Virus record (IMG/VR): IMGVR_UViG_3300025138_000271
Location: 1 to 27,433 of that record
Direction: 5' to 3' (one strand)
Origin: a virus
Length of the DNA: 27,433 nucleotides
Part shown: positions 8,501-18,024 of the stretch, piece by piece
Numbering within the stretch: the stretch's first letter is position 1
Layout of the letters: each line of letters begins with the position of its first letter
Notes under the pieces: generated by a model
What the model saw: only the letters and a program-made list of their open reading frames with translations
Told to the model about the DNA's origin: nothing
Databases searched by the model: none
Made by a program: the position numbers and the translations under genes

Positions 8501-11500
8501 AATACACTATTACTGATGATAGACAAACCAGTTATCAATTTGAAAACTTATTTGTAATAGGAACAAATGGTAATAGAAGTGTATTAGTATATCGTAATAA
8601 TGTACAACTACAACATGGAACTGATTATACATTTAGTAGTATCAGAGCCGCAGTTGAGTTTAAGAAAGACTTATTAGCACTAACTGATGTTATTAAAATT
8701 GTTGACTATTCTAATACTGCAGGAAATTATATTCCACCTACACCAAGTAAGTTAGGCTTATACCCAAAGTACCAGCCTGTAAAATATATCGATACAAGTT
8801 ATTTTACTGATGTAGAAATGATCCAAGGACATGATGGAAGTAAGACTCGTGCATTTGGCGGATACTTAGATGACATTTTAATTGAACTAGAAAACAGAAT
8901 TTATAACAATATCAAAGCAACGTACAAACCAGAAGTATTAGACATCAATGATGTTATGCCTGGACGTTGGAGAGATACAAGTTATTCGCTTATAGAGAAA
9001 AACAATATCATTGCAAAGTTTTTCTTAAAGTGGGCAATACAAAACAGAGTTAATTGGACTACCAATCAAGAGTATACAACTAACAACGAGTTTAGTTGGA
9101 ACTATAATAAATTAAACGACAAACTAACTGATGAGCTACTTCCAGGTTTCTGGAGAGGCATTTATAACTTTTACTTTGATACTGATAGACCAGATACTCA
9201 TCCGTGGGAGATGTTAGGCTTTAGTGAAAAGCCAAGTTGGTGGGAATCACGTTATGGTCCGGCTCCGTATGCAAGTGGAAACTTAGTACTATGGGAAGAC
9301 TTACGTGACGGTAAAATTTACAGTGACGGAATTAGTGAAACACATACACTAAACACAAATTATGCTCGTCCTGATTTACTAGATATGATTCCAGTTGATA
9401 CACATGGAACATTACGTTCACCTTGGAAGACACTTGCTAAAGGTTCAACTGTATTCGACAACGATAGTTCGTGGACACTAAATGATTTTGGACCTGCACA
9501 GTCAGCCTGGATGAAAAGTAGTGACTGGCCGTTTATATGCCAAATTGCAATGGGCTTAATGAAGCCTGCAAAGTATTTTGGATTAACATATGATACAGAT
9601 ATTATTAGTAGAAGTACACTAACAAATAATATTGTTAACGTTAATACTAATAAGCAATTACAAAGACCTGACTTTAGTATTCCGTTTATAGATAGTAACA
9701 TTGTAAATGGCTATTCAACATACATCGGTAACTATATGCAATTCTTAGGATTGTCAACAACTATACTCGAAGACACAGTTGATAAGTTAGATATCAACTT
9801 AGCATGTAAGTTAAGTAGTTACACAGATAAGAAATTTTTAAAAGTACTTGCTGAACAAGTAAGTCCTAACGCAATTAGTGAAAACGTTATTATACCAGAT
9901 GAAGATTACAGTTTACATGTACAAAAAACTGGTCCTATTATCAATGCTCCATACAGTGGAGTAATTGTACAAAGAAGTGACACAGGATACTTATTATATG
10001 GTTACGATCATACAAATCCTTTCTTTACAGTTATACCAAGTGTACAAAGTAATAACGTACAAACACACACAGTTTTAGAAGATCGTTATTACGAGTACAA
10101 AGACTCACAAGACTTTACACAACAAGTTGCGTACGGTACTGAACTAAGTTCTCCGCAACAAGTATTTGATTTCTTAATTAGTTACGGACGTTACTTGACA
10201 TTAATAGGTTACGACTTTGATAACAGTACAGAAGAAGTAGCCAACGGAACAACAACTGCCAACTGGGCAATGAGTGGTAAAGAGTTTGCATATTGGAATA
10301 AGCAAAACTGGGGTGTAGGTGCAGTTATTAGTATAAGTCCTAGTGCTAACTTCTTACAGTTCAATCGTGAAGATGGAATGATCGACAGTCTTGTTAGTGA
10401 CTTAGGAAGTAGCAAGGCAGTACTAAATCAAAACTTTGACAGTTTAACAATAGACAATTTTAAAACAAAAAGAGAAGACGGCAGATTTGAATTAGAGCCA
10501 GCACCAGACGCCGGCGGAATTTATTATGCAGATCTTAAAGTAGTACAATATGAGCATGTACTAGTTTTAAATAATACAACGGTGTTTAACGATATTGTAT
10601 ATCAACCAGAACTAGGTAACAGACAAAACAGATTACGCTTAGTAGGTTGGAGAACACAAGGTTGGGACGGTAGTTTAACGGCACAAGGATTTATTTTAAA
10701 TCGTGGTACTGTAGATCTGTTTGTACAAAATACAGATTACTCTAAAGGTACTATTGTAAAATATAATGATAACTTATATACTGCCGTACAAAAACATACA
10801 AGCGGTAGTGCATTTGATTATAATCAATGGGCACCAACAGATAGTTTTAAATTAGGATTACTTCCTAACTGGGACACACTAGGTGGAAACTTTGAATCAT
10901 TTTATGATTTAGACGAAGCCAACTTACAAAGTGATGCTGATAGATTTGGTAAAAGTGTTATTGGTTATCAATCAAGAAGTTACTTAGAGAACTTAGGACT
11001 TAACGATACATCACAGATAAAGTTTTATCAAGGTATGATACGTGAGAAGGGTACTAAGAATTCAATTGACAAACTACTCCGTGCTAAGTTAGATAACACA
11101 ACCTCAGACATTAATATGTTTGAAGAGTGGGCAATACGCAGTGGCGAGTATGGCGGAACAGAAGTAAACAGTAGAGTTGAAATACAACTTAGAGAAATTG
11201 ATACACAAGGTAACCCTTCAGTAATTCATACTATTCCTAGTATAGAAGAAAAAGAAGAAGGTGTTAATAACTTACTTGTAAATAATTTTTACGAGGCACC
11301 TCCTACTATAACTGACAAGTGGATACCAACCAGTGACGACTACGGAATTATTAGTGATGCATTACCATATGCCGGTTATGCAAAATTAACTGATGCCGAT
11401 GCTACACTGTTTAACATTACTTCATATCAAAACTTAGATTCAAATATTTCTACAATGGACACTGGTTACGTTTTATACGTTGCTAACGATCTTACACTTG

Positions 11501-14500
11501 ATTGGAATATGTATTACTTAGATGTTACAAAAGTAGTAGTTACAACTGCACAAGCAAGTAGCAACAATACAATATTGTGGACAACTGATGAACAACATAC
11601 ACTTCAACCAGATGATTTTATTGTTATTAAAGGCTTTGGTGAAGGTAGTGGCGTACATAGAATATTAAGAACAACAGGATTAAAAAGTTTTGAAACAGAT
11701 GAAAAGGTTGAAGGACTTGATCAAACTGGTGAAGCAGTAGTATTAAAGTTTACTAGCATTCGTTTTGCAGATGAACTTACACTTAGTTCTTTCAATCCAA
11801 CACGTGGTTGGAAGTTAAATGACAAAGTATTCATTGATGACTACAACGGCAAGTGGGCAGTATTTGAAAAGACAAAAGAATACGCAAACAATTATACATT
11901 TACTCCTGGCATTTACAACTATACAGATGGACGCTTTGGACATAGCATTGCAGTAAACGGTGATGAGAGCTTGGCTGCATTTGGTATGCCAACTGCTTTA
12001 ACATACGGTGCAGTATCAATGTACACACCAAACATTGAAGGTAAGTTAAGTGAAAGTGAACAACTTGCTCCAACAAATGTATCAGTTAGAGAGTTTGGAC
12101 ATAGTGTAGATGTATTTGAGGAAACTGTTGTTATTGGAGCACCTGGCACAAACGCAGGACAAGGTGCAGTATTTGTTTACAAGTTAAACAAAAAACTGTA
12201 CGAATATGAATTAAGACTTGCATGGAGTGATACAAGTGCTACTCGCTTAGGACAAAGTGTAAAGTTTAGTAAAGATGGTAAACGTTTATTTGTTGGGTCA
12301 CCCGGAAATGTTTCAGTTTATATTTTAGACATTGAACAAGCAGACGGTGTTACTGAAATCAATAAAGTTGAAGATACAATATTTACAGATGGAACTAACA
12401 AAGTTACTTCGCTTGTACCGATGTTTCCTGGTAGAAATGTTACACTGGAAGGTGTAGTACAAATCGAAGGTGTAGACTATACACTTGTAAACGGGTTAAT
12501 GACATTTGCTGTTACTCCGGCATTATCAAGTATTGTAAGAGTTAACACAGGCTTAAATGTAATACAAAGAAAAGTAGTTACTGGTAACGGTGGCTCAGAC
12601 TTTGGTACAAGTATTGATACAAACTTAGCAGGCGACAAGTTTGTTGTTGGTGCACCTAAGGAAAACGGAGCAGGACAACAACGTGGTGCAATTTACATTT
12701 ACGTTGCTAATACTGAAACATTCAAAACTGCAGACAGTGAATTACTAAAAGCAGACGATAGTACAACTTTAGCAGACAGTGGACGCCCTGGTTGGACATT
12801 ACAAAAGACATTAATTGCATCAGTCACAGGTGACTTTAGTTTTTACGGTACAGATGTTGCAATGACACACGATGGCTTAAAAGTATTTGCAAGTAGCCCG
12901 GGTTTAGATAGATTTGAAAGTGAAAGTGGATTAGTAAGTGTACACAAGTATGCATCCAATGATTGGACACTAGTTCATAATATTACACAAGATGCACAAA
13001 CAGACTTACAACAATTTGGTAAGGCACTTGCAATTAACAATGATGGAAGTGCATTAAGCATAGCTGCACCAACTAGTATATTTGATTCATCATGTACATT
13101 TGACAATAGTGAATTAGTAGTTGATAGTAAAGCAACTGCATTTGTTGACAGAAGAAAACGTGGTGGTAATGTTTATGTATACCAATCAATAAATGATAGT
13201 TACATACAAACACAAACATTATCAAACACAACTGTTTCTGACAATGACGAATTTGGTTATGACATTGCAGTAGTAGGCACAACAATATTTGTTGGAACCC
13301 CATATGATGATAATGTTAATACTAACGCAGGTCGTGTGTTTGAATATAAACTTAACGGTAGTGTGTTTAACATCAGTGAGCAGGAATCAAAATTAGTTGA
13401 TCCAAAACGCATTAACAGAGTATTCAGTTACAACAAAGTAACAAATAAAATTATTAATTACTATGACTGGATTGATCCTATTAAAGGAAAGATACCAGGA
13501 CTAGCAGATGAAAACATTGATTATAAAACATTATGGGATCCAGCAGTATATGCCGCCGAAGGTGCAAGTACATGGAGTTCAAAACAAGTTGGTAAAATTT
13601 GGTGGGATCTTGCAACTGTAAAATATAACTATGCAGAACAAGGTGACTGGGCATACCGTAGCACATTCTGGAGCACAGTATTTCCAGGATCCGCTATTAA
13701 TGTTTACAGTTGGGTTGAAAGTAGTGTGTTACCAAGTGCATACACAGGCGGTGGCGAAGTTTACAATGCAAACTTATATGTAACAAATACAACTTACACT
13801 AATCAAAGTTCCACAACAAAGTATTATTTCTGGGTTAGAGGACTTAGAGACATTACTGATAATCATACAGTAAGTCCATATAACGTTGCACAAATTATTG
13901 TAGATCCAACAACATACGGAATTAAGTATGTAGCATTTACAAGTCCAAGTGACATTGCTAGTTATAATATGAATGGTGACATTATTGATAATAATACTAT
14001 TCTTGCAGTTGATTTTGATATTAAGAAAAACGATCAAGTATTGCATACTGAGTGGAGTATTATTAAAGAAGGTTATGCAGAACAAACATTACCTACTAAC
14101 ATAGAACGTAAACTTGTAGATAGTTTAGTCGGTGCTGATACAATAGGTAATCAAGTACCTGACAATAATTTAAATATTACACAACAACATGGCGTACAAT
14201 TCCGTCCAAGACAGAGTATGTTTGTTAATAGATTTACTGCATTAAAAACATTTGTTGATGTTGTGAATCCTATATTACTTGCAAACCCTATTGCAATTAG
14301 TAGAGACATTAGTGGCTTACTTGCAGAAGATACAGAGCCAACAGTAAACAGTGGCGAGTGGAATCAACGTGTCGAGAACCAAACACAGTTAGGATATGTA
14401 AGACTCTTAGAGCGTCCGACTGGTTGGAGAGTTCTTGTTGCAAGTGATGAGAATGTACAAAACTTATGGAGTATATATTCTAAACTAGAAAATAATACTT

Positions 14501-17500
14501 GGACACTTGTAAAGTTACAAAGTTATGATGTAAAAACACAATGGGCTTATGCAGACTGGTATGCAACTGGATATAGTGCAACAACATACATAAATCATTT
14601 AATAGAATTAAAGAAAGATTTAGTTAACTTAACTGGAGTAGTTAGTGGCGAGATTGTTAAAGTTGACAACGGTGGTGCTTGGGAATTATTATATTATAAC
14701 GGTGTAGATTATGCAACTGTTGGTATTGCAAACGGTACACTACAACTAGGAACAAGTTTATACGATTACACAAAGAACCGTTATGGTTTTGACAGTGAAG
14801 TATTTGACTTCCAACTGTTTGATCAAGAGCCACAAGTTGAAACTAGAAAAATTATTAATTGTGTACTAAACAATATACTTGTTGAAGATTTAAAAATTCA
14901 GTATAACAATTTAATTATGGCAATAATATATCATGTACTTGATGAGCAACCATATGTAGATTGGTTATTCAAAACAAGTTTCGTAAGTGTTAATCATAAC
15001 ATTAGAGCACTTGATGCCTTGCCATATTACAGAAGAGATAATCAATCTTACGTTAACGATTTCATTAGCGAAGCAAAACCTTATCATACAAAGATACGTG
15101 AGTATGTACTAAACTATGATAACACTGAGCCATGGGACGGTGACGTTACAGACTTTGATGTTGCAAGTTATTATGACTCAACACTTGGATACTATCGTAA
15201 GCCAAACACAAGTAGTGCAGATGATGTTGCAAGATTAAAAGCAGGAACAAATAGTCAATACAACTCAAACAAAGCATTTATTGTAAAAGAATTAGTAATT
15301 GAAAATGGAGGAACTGCATATACTGTTCCACCAGTAATTACAATTAGTGGCGGTGGTGGTACTGGTGCTACTGCAACAGCAGTTATTGACACAGGCGTTG
15401 TAACTAGTATTATAATAACTAATCCTGGTAGCGGTTATACTTCAACACCGACAGTAACATTTAGTGGTAGTGCAGGAACAACTGCAAGTGCTTATGCAAG
15501 ACTTAGTAACGAACAAATAAGAACATTTGAAAGTACTTTAAAGTTTGATAGAATAAAGTACACAACTGAAGTTAAAGAGTGGGTGGCAGAAACCGCATAT
15601 AGCTCAGGTGATAAGATTACATACTTAGGTGAAGCATATACTGCCAATGCAGACTTTACTAGTGGAGTAACATTTACAAGTGATAGTTTAACAGTTATTG
15701 CAGATGAAACATTTACAAATGCAATGGATAGATCTATTGCATACTACCAACCAACAAGTACACAACCAGCAAAACAATTAGAAAACTTATTCTATGGAAT
15801 CGAATATCCACGTAATAAAATAGTTGGACCAACGTTTGATCAAGAGCCTGGTTACTCAAGAGGCGGTTTTGACGCAGTACCTTTTGATAACTTTGAAGTA
15901 GGTTCTGAAGGCATTAAAATGATTTCAGGTGTCGCTGATACAAATATTACTGCAAGTAATATTGCTATTACCGGTGCTGAAATGGAAGCAGGTGCATTTG
16001 TAAACTTCGACTTTGTTGATTCTGGATACTCAGAAAATCAAACTGTACTAACAGAAGGATTGACAGTAGCACAAGTACTCCAAAATAGATTTGGTGATAG
16101 TTTACTTGGAACAAGACCAGAAGACATTGATATTATTGGTGGTAAGTTTGTTGATCAGTATAACGCACATTCACCTGAAGAGTTTATACCGGGTAGAGTA
16201 TTTGATAGTTTAGATATGGAAATATATCAAACACCTAGTACACTTGAAAATGGAACTGCACTAAGTCCAAAAATTGATGTTGTTAAGCACAGAGCAAATG
16301 GAACTGATGTTAGATTTAGTTTTATGCCGTTAGATAATATCATTGGCGACAACATTATGATTTACACTGCACAACAAGGTAAAGTACAACCAGATGAGTT
16401 TACATTAGACTTTACGACATTTGAAGTTGTATTTAATACTGCTCCTAGTAATAATGATATAATTGATGTTATTAACATTGGTACTACTGGACAAAATATG
16501 ATACTTGATGTTGTGTACATAAGCAACGGAACAGATTTAAAAATTACACTTCCTGTTAAGCAGTCATTAGCAAAGCAATCATTGGTATTAGTGAACGGTG
16601 TTAAAACAGATCATACTATTAGTGATGAGAGCGAGCGTGGAGTATTAACTTTTTCAACTGCGCCGGTAAGTGGTGCACACATACATGTATTTGTGTTTAA
16701 CTTAGATCCGGGTATTGAAATTGCATACAGTCATGTGGCACAAGATACAATTATTATGAATGGCTCTTTAAGAACATTTACAATGACTAATCGACCATTC
16801 TATGATGGCCCAACAGATGCAAAACTATTTGTTGAACTAAATGAAAATAGATTACGTCCAGCAGTATACACATACTTCACAGGTGATGGTGGCACAACTA
16901 CTTTTACACTGACAAATAATGCAGACATTAATCATACAACTATTACTGCTTCGGACATTAGCATATTTGTTAACGGAGCGGCTAACACAGACTGGACATT
17001 AGATGCACAAGTTGGAACTGATCCAAGAACAGTTACATTTACTACTGCTCCAACAAGTGGCTCAAAGATTGCAATAGGTGACAATACAAATGCTGAATAT
17101 ACTGTAGTTGGAAATCAACTTACGTTAGATAGTAGTTTACCAGTTACTACTGGTACTAAACTTAATACAACTACATTTAGTAATCACGATACATTAGAAA
17201 TTACTGCACAGACATTTAAGGGGTTGACAGCAAGTGAAGTAACCATTACAATAGGGTATGACGGTGACAATTATGATGCATCAAATTTTGATAGTGACAG
17301 TATAGCAGTTATTAATAGTCCACTATTTGACTTGTACAGAACAATAACCGATATTAATTATATTTGGGTTACACTAAACGGAATTAAATTAAGTGTCGGT
17401 ACAGACTATGAAGTTAGTAGTGCAGGTGACTTAATAATTAAAAAATCAATCACAAGCAATGATATTATTGTTGTTAACCAGTTTAGTGATAAAACAATTA

Positions 17501-18021
17501 AAAAGCAGATTGCATGGAGAATGTGGAAAGACGTACTTGGTGCAACACGTTTTACTAGAATGATTGAAGATGCTACAACAACAGTAGCAGTAGCATTAAA
17601 TAGAGCAGATACTACAATTACAGTAACAAACGGTAGTAAATTAGCAGACCCAGATTTAGCAAGTAATATTCCTGGTGTAGTGTTTATTGACAACGAACGT
17701 ATTACTTACTGGAAGAAAGATGGCAATGTGCTTAGTAACCTACGTAGAGGTACAATGGGAACTGCTATTGCATTTAGACACTATGTTGGAGACTTAGTAA
17801 TTGACTCAAGTCTAAGACAAGAAGTACCTAATCCATATGATAGTGTATGGTATGATGTTAATAGTACAACAGATAGTTTACAGTATCACACAACACAACA
17901 AGCAAAGTTCTTAACTGAATATGCTGGAACAATACCTGTTATTAACATTGCATATAACCAAAATGGAAGATATTTGCAAACAAAATATGTTGTTGAAAAT
18001 TACGTTCAAATTAATGAATAA
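5518..18021 (+). CDS. Giant baseplate-associated structural protein in the gp7 position (4167 aa)
   Basis: A single uninterrupted frame of 4167 codons starts with an ATG overlapping the gp6 stop. The N-terminus (FLPKFLQTVKNEKFL, then LERIDGFVGKR and NWGGFSDYDKLINFGEYYW) resembles the large structural proteins that occupy the gp7 slot in marine T4-like phages. T4 gp7 has about 1030 residues, so this one is about four times longer. Recognisable parts in order are a cupredoxin-like segment (about 175-255), beta-sandwich-like repeats (790-837, 1005-1066), a Trp-rich conserved region (about 1220-1350), a carbohydrate-binding-like segment (1735-1778), an FG-GAP-like propeller (about 2130-2640), a Gly-rich phage-tail repeat (3258-3331), a second carbohydrate-binding-like segment (3355-3392) and four more beta-sandwich-like repeats (3612-3992). 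I see no signal peptide, membrane segment or catalytic motif. The likely job is wedge scaffold plus surface-binding appendage. The gp7 assignment rests mainly on position. Confidence 0.8.
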   Translation: MAKRKSSSFLPKFLQTVKNEKFLHATLDQLLNSKNLERIDGFVGKRRGPSYSIDDPYISTVGANRQNFQLEPSTVYKKNNEIEFVVTYDDLINNISANGGDATRHDRLFEQEYYNWGGFSDYDKLINFGEYYWLPSGPGTVAVSANDVPINTDFTVTHTGLSEYTLSPTYGDTKNPTIYLVRGGSYTFAVNQTSQFWIQSEPGTTGKSLISFNRSTRDIFGVTNNGQSNGSVTFNVPKSRDQQFFTQTLVNVASVDLASDLTHKQINGKTVSQIQELGGVDGQLFLENKTIIFTHSTEDDANWDATTVLPKANRFSVFQIQVGGSSKITLLPIQAIGIDKKVQINEGTLHSTKEYYRNPSVDNLQVVPAITAPMSTLYYQDSTDATRYGVIKLIDPDYRTIDIDNEVVGKSAYTSPNGVQFTNGLHISFDTTVLPTTKQNKTFIVDGVGEGIFLIDKAEHVSYELANTDTKDYVTIRRGSVDRNAWSRSNHWYHKEVVNTIATYNKTIPTLDQTSRANRPIIEFNRNLNLFNHGTLGIAPVDLIDNYTTDALSIVQNTNNFRIDGVLLTEGMRVIFAADTNADVRSKVYTVNIVNFQSTGDTEIRLVESTTDIVAVNTGFSVKQGTTQKGKSYKWNGTAWSLCQLKTFINQAPLFDIFDSTGVSLNNATSYVGNNFTGSKLFSYATGTGASDTELGFALKYRNFSNIGDIIFSNDYSTDTFVYTTTTGSTTKNINTGFIQSTDSTGTQKYTDGWIKVINPSTQYQEVMYIASGDAKQFDIGAEPITSTASRPSVIVYKDNVEITTGWTATTFGGRNIVEFTTAPTAKTQIIIEVLSNTATQYGNYQVPVNLSNNAFNAKFDTITLGQMRNHVGSTLKTATDFDGTYPGSSNLRDIVNSSEHAGNILHHSAGMVFPSVFLQDNNLNFVKSVEYNASEYTKFKQKFIQASNTLDLDFSDIPAAVDVILASINNTKSSTFPFYHSDMVGHGTNKKIRKYTITDDRQTSYQFENLFVIGTNGNRSVLVYRNNVQLQHGTDYTFSSIRAAVEFKKDLLALTDVIKIVDYSNTAGNYIPPTPSKLGLYPKYQPVKYIDTSYFTDVEMIQGHDGSKTRAFGGYLDDILIELENRIYNNIKATYKPEVLDINDVMPGRWRDTSYSLIEKNNIIAKFFLKWAIQNRVNWTTNQEYTTNNEFSWNYNKLNDKLTDELLPGFWRGIYNFYFDTDRPDTHPWEMLGFSEKPSWWESRYGPAPYASGNLVLWEDLRDGKIYSDGISETHTLNTNYARPDLLDMIPVDTHGTLRSPWKTLAKGSTVFDNDSSWTLNDFGPAQSAWMKSSDWPFICQIAMGLMKPAKYFGLTYDTDIISRSTLTNNIVNVNTNKQLQRPDFSIPFIDSNIVNGYSTYIGNYMQFLGLSTTILEDTVDKLDINLACKLSSYTDKKFLKVLAEQVSPNAISENVIIPDEDYSLHVQKTGPIINAPYSGVIVQRSDTGYLLYGYDHTNPFFTVIPSVQSNNVQTHTVLEDRYYEYKDSQDFTQQVAYGTELSSPQQVFDFLISYGRYLTLIGYDFDNSTEEVANGTTTANWAMSGKEFAYWNKQNWGVGAVISISPSANFLQFNREDGMIDSLVSDLGSSKAVLNQNFDSLTIDNFKTKREDGRFELEPAPDAGGIYYADLKVVQYEHVLVLNNTTVFNDIVYQPELGNRQNRLRLVGWRTQGWDGSLTAQGFILNRGTVDLFVQNTDYSKGTIVKYNDNLYTAVQKHTSGSAFDYNQWAPTDSFKLGLLPNWDTLGGNFESFYDLDEANLQSDADRFGKSVIGYQSRSYLENLGLNDTSQIKFYQGMIREKGTKNSIDKLLRAKLDNTTSDINMFEEWAIRSGEYGGTEVNSRVEIQLREIDTQGNPSVIHTIPSIEEKEEGVNNLLVNNFYEAPPTITDKWIPTSDDYGIISDALPYAGYAKLTDADATLFNITSYQNLDSNISTMDTGYVLYVANDLTLDWNMYYLDVTKVVVTTAQASSNNTILWTTDEQHTLQPDDFIVIKGFGEGSGVHRILRTTGLKSFETDEKVEGLDQTGEAVVLKFTSIRFADELTLSSFNPTRGWKLNDKVFIDDYNGKWAVFEKTKEYANNYTFTPGIYNYTDGRFGHSIAVNGDESLAAFGMPTALTYGAVSMYTPNIEGKLSESEQLAPTNVSVREFGHSVDVFEETVVIGAPGTNAGQGAVFVYKLNKKLYEYELRLAWSDTSATRLGQSVKFSKDGKRLFVGSPGNVSVYILDIEQADGVTEINKVEDTIFTDGTNKVTSLVPMFPGRNVTLEGVVQIEGVDYTLVNGLMTFAVTPALSSIVRVNTGLNVIQRKVVTGNGGSDFGTSIDTNLAGDKFVVGAPKENGAGQQRGAIYIYVANTETFKTADSELLKADDSTTLADSGRPGWTLQKTLIASVTGDFSFYGTDVAMTHDGLKVFASSPGLDRFESESGLVSVHKYASNDWTLVHNITQDAQTDLQQFGKALAINNDGSALSIAAPTSIFDSSCTFDNSELVVDSKATAFVDRRKRGGNVYVYQSINDSYIQTQTLSNTTVSDNDEFGYDIAVVGTTIFVGTPYDDNVNTNAGRVFEYKLNGSVFNISEQESKLVDPKRINRVFSYNKVTNKIINYYDWIDPIKGKIPGLADENIDYKTLWDPAVYAAEGASTWSSKQVGKIWWDLATVKYNYAEQGDWAYRSTFWSTVFPGSAINVYSWVESSVLPSAYTGGGEVYNANLYVTNTTYTNQSSTTKYYFWVRGLRDITDNHTVSPYNVAQIIVDPTTYGIKYVAFTSPSDIASYNMNGDIIDNNTILAVDFDIKKNDQVLHTEWSIIKEGYAEQTLPTNIERKLVDSLVGADTIGNQVPDNNLNITQQHGVQFRPRQSMFVNRFTALKTFVDVVNPILLANPIAISRDISGLLAEDTEPTVNSGEWNQRVENQTQLGYVRLLERPTGWRVLVASDENVQNLWSIYSKLENNTWTLVKLQSYDVKTQWAYADWYATGYSATTYINHLIELKKDLVNLTGVVSGEIVKVDNGGAWELLYYNGVDYATVGIANGTLQLGTSLYDYTKNRYGFDSEVFDFQLFDQEPQVETRKIINCVLNNILVEDLKIQYNNLIMAIIYHVLDEQPYVDWLFKTSFVSVNHNIRALDALPYYRRDNQSYVNDFISEAKPYHTKIREYVLNYDNTEPWDGDVTDFDVASYYDSTLGYYRKPNTSSADDVARLKAGTNSQYNSNKAFIVKELVIENGGTAYTVPPVITISGGGGTGATATAVIDTGVVTSIIITNPGSGYTSTPTVTFSGSAGTTASAYARLSNEQIRTFESTLKFDRIKYTTEVKEWVAETAYSSGDKITYLGEAYTANADFTSGVTFTSDSLTVIADETFTNAMDRSIAYYQPTSTQPAKQLENLFYGIEYPRNKIVGPTFDQEPGYSRGGFDAVPFDNFEVGSEGIKMISGVADTNITASNIAITGAEMEAGAFVNFDFVDSGYSENQTVLTEGLTVAQVLQNRFGDSLLGTRPEDIDIIGGKFVDQYNAHSPEEFIPGRVFDSLDMEIYQTPSTLENGTALSPKIDVVKHRANGTDVRFSFMPLDNIIGDNIMIYTAQQGKVQPDEFTLDFTTFEVVFNTAPSNNDIIDVINIGTTGQNMILDVVYISNGTDLKITLPVKQSLAKQSLVLVNGVKTDHTISDESERGVLTFSTAPVSGAHIHVFVFNLDPGIEIAYSHVAQDTIIMNGSLRTFTMTNRPFYDGPTDAKLFVELNENRLRPAVYTYFTGDGGTTTFTLTNNADINHTTITASDISIFVNGAANTDWTLDAQVGTDPRTVTFTTAPTSGSKIAIGDNTNAEYTVVGNQLTLDSSLPVTTGTKLNTTTFSNHDTLEITAQTFKGLTASEVTITIGYDGDNYDASNFDSDSIAVINSPLFDLYRTITDINYIWVTLNGIKLSVGTDYEVSSAGDLIIKKSITSNDIIVVNQFSDKTIKKQIAWRMWKDVLGATRFTRMIEDATTTVAVALNRADTTITVTNGSKLADPDLASNIPGVVFIDNERITYWKKDGNVLSNLRRGTMGTAIAFRHYVGDLVIDSSLRQEVPNPYDSVWYDVNSTTDSLQYHTTQQAKFLTEYAGTIPVINIAYNQNGRYLQTKYVVENYVQINE
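11920..13360 (+). other. FG-GAP-like seven-repeat beta-propeller domain inside the giant protein
   Basis: Seven repeats start with an (F/L/Y)G(H/Q/T/K/Y) turn followed by a strand, then a (V/L)xxGxP-type strand and a closing VxVY-type strand. The FG-like pairs are at residues 2140, 2193, 2244, 2362, 2443, 2500 and 2579. The clearest copies read FGHSVDVFEETVVIGAPG and FGYDIAVVGTTIFVGTP. This matches the FG-GAP family lacking the DxDxDG calcium loops of integrins. Seven repeats would close a ring as in integrin alpha heads. The larger gap between repeats three and four is filled by another small domain. Confidence 0.7.
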
Positions 18022-18024
18022 ATA
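18017..18024 (+). promoter_or_regulatory. Candidate late promoter element upstream of fibre gene one
   Basis: AATAAATA overlaps the stop codon of the giant gene and lies 40 bases before the next ATG. It is a one-base variant of the T4 late box TATAAATA, and the same octamer precedes fibre gene three. A strong AAGGA ribosome site at 18053-18057 follows, six bases from the start codon. Confidence 0.45.
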
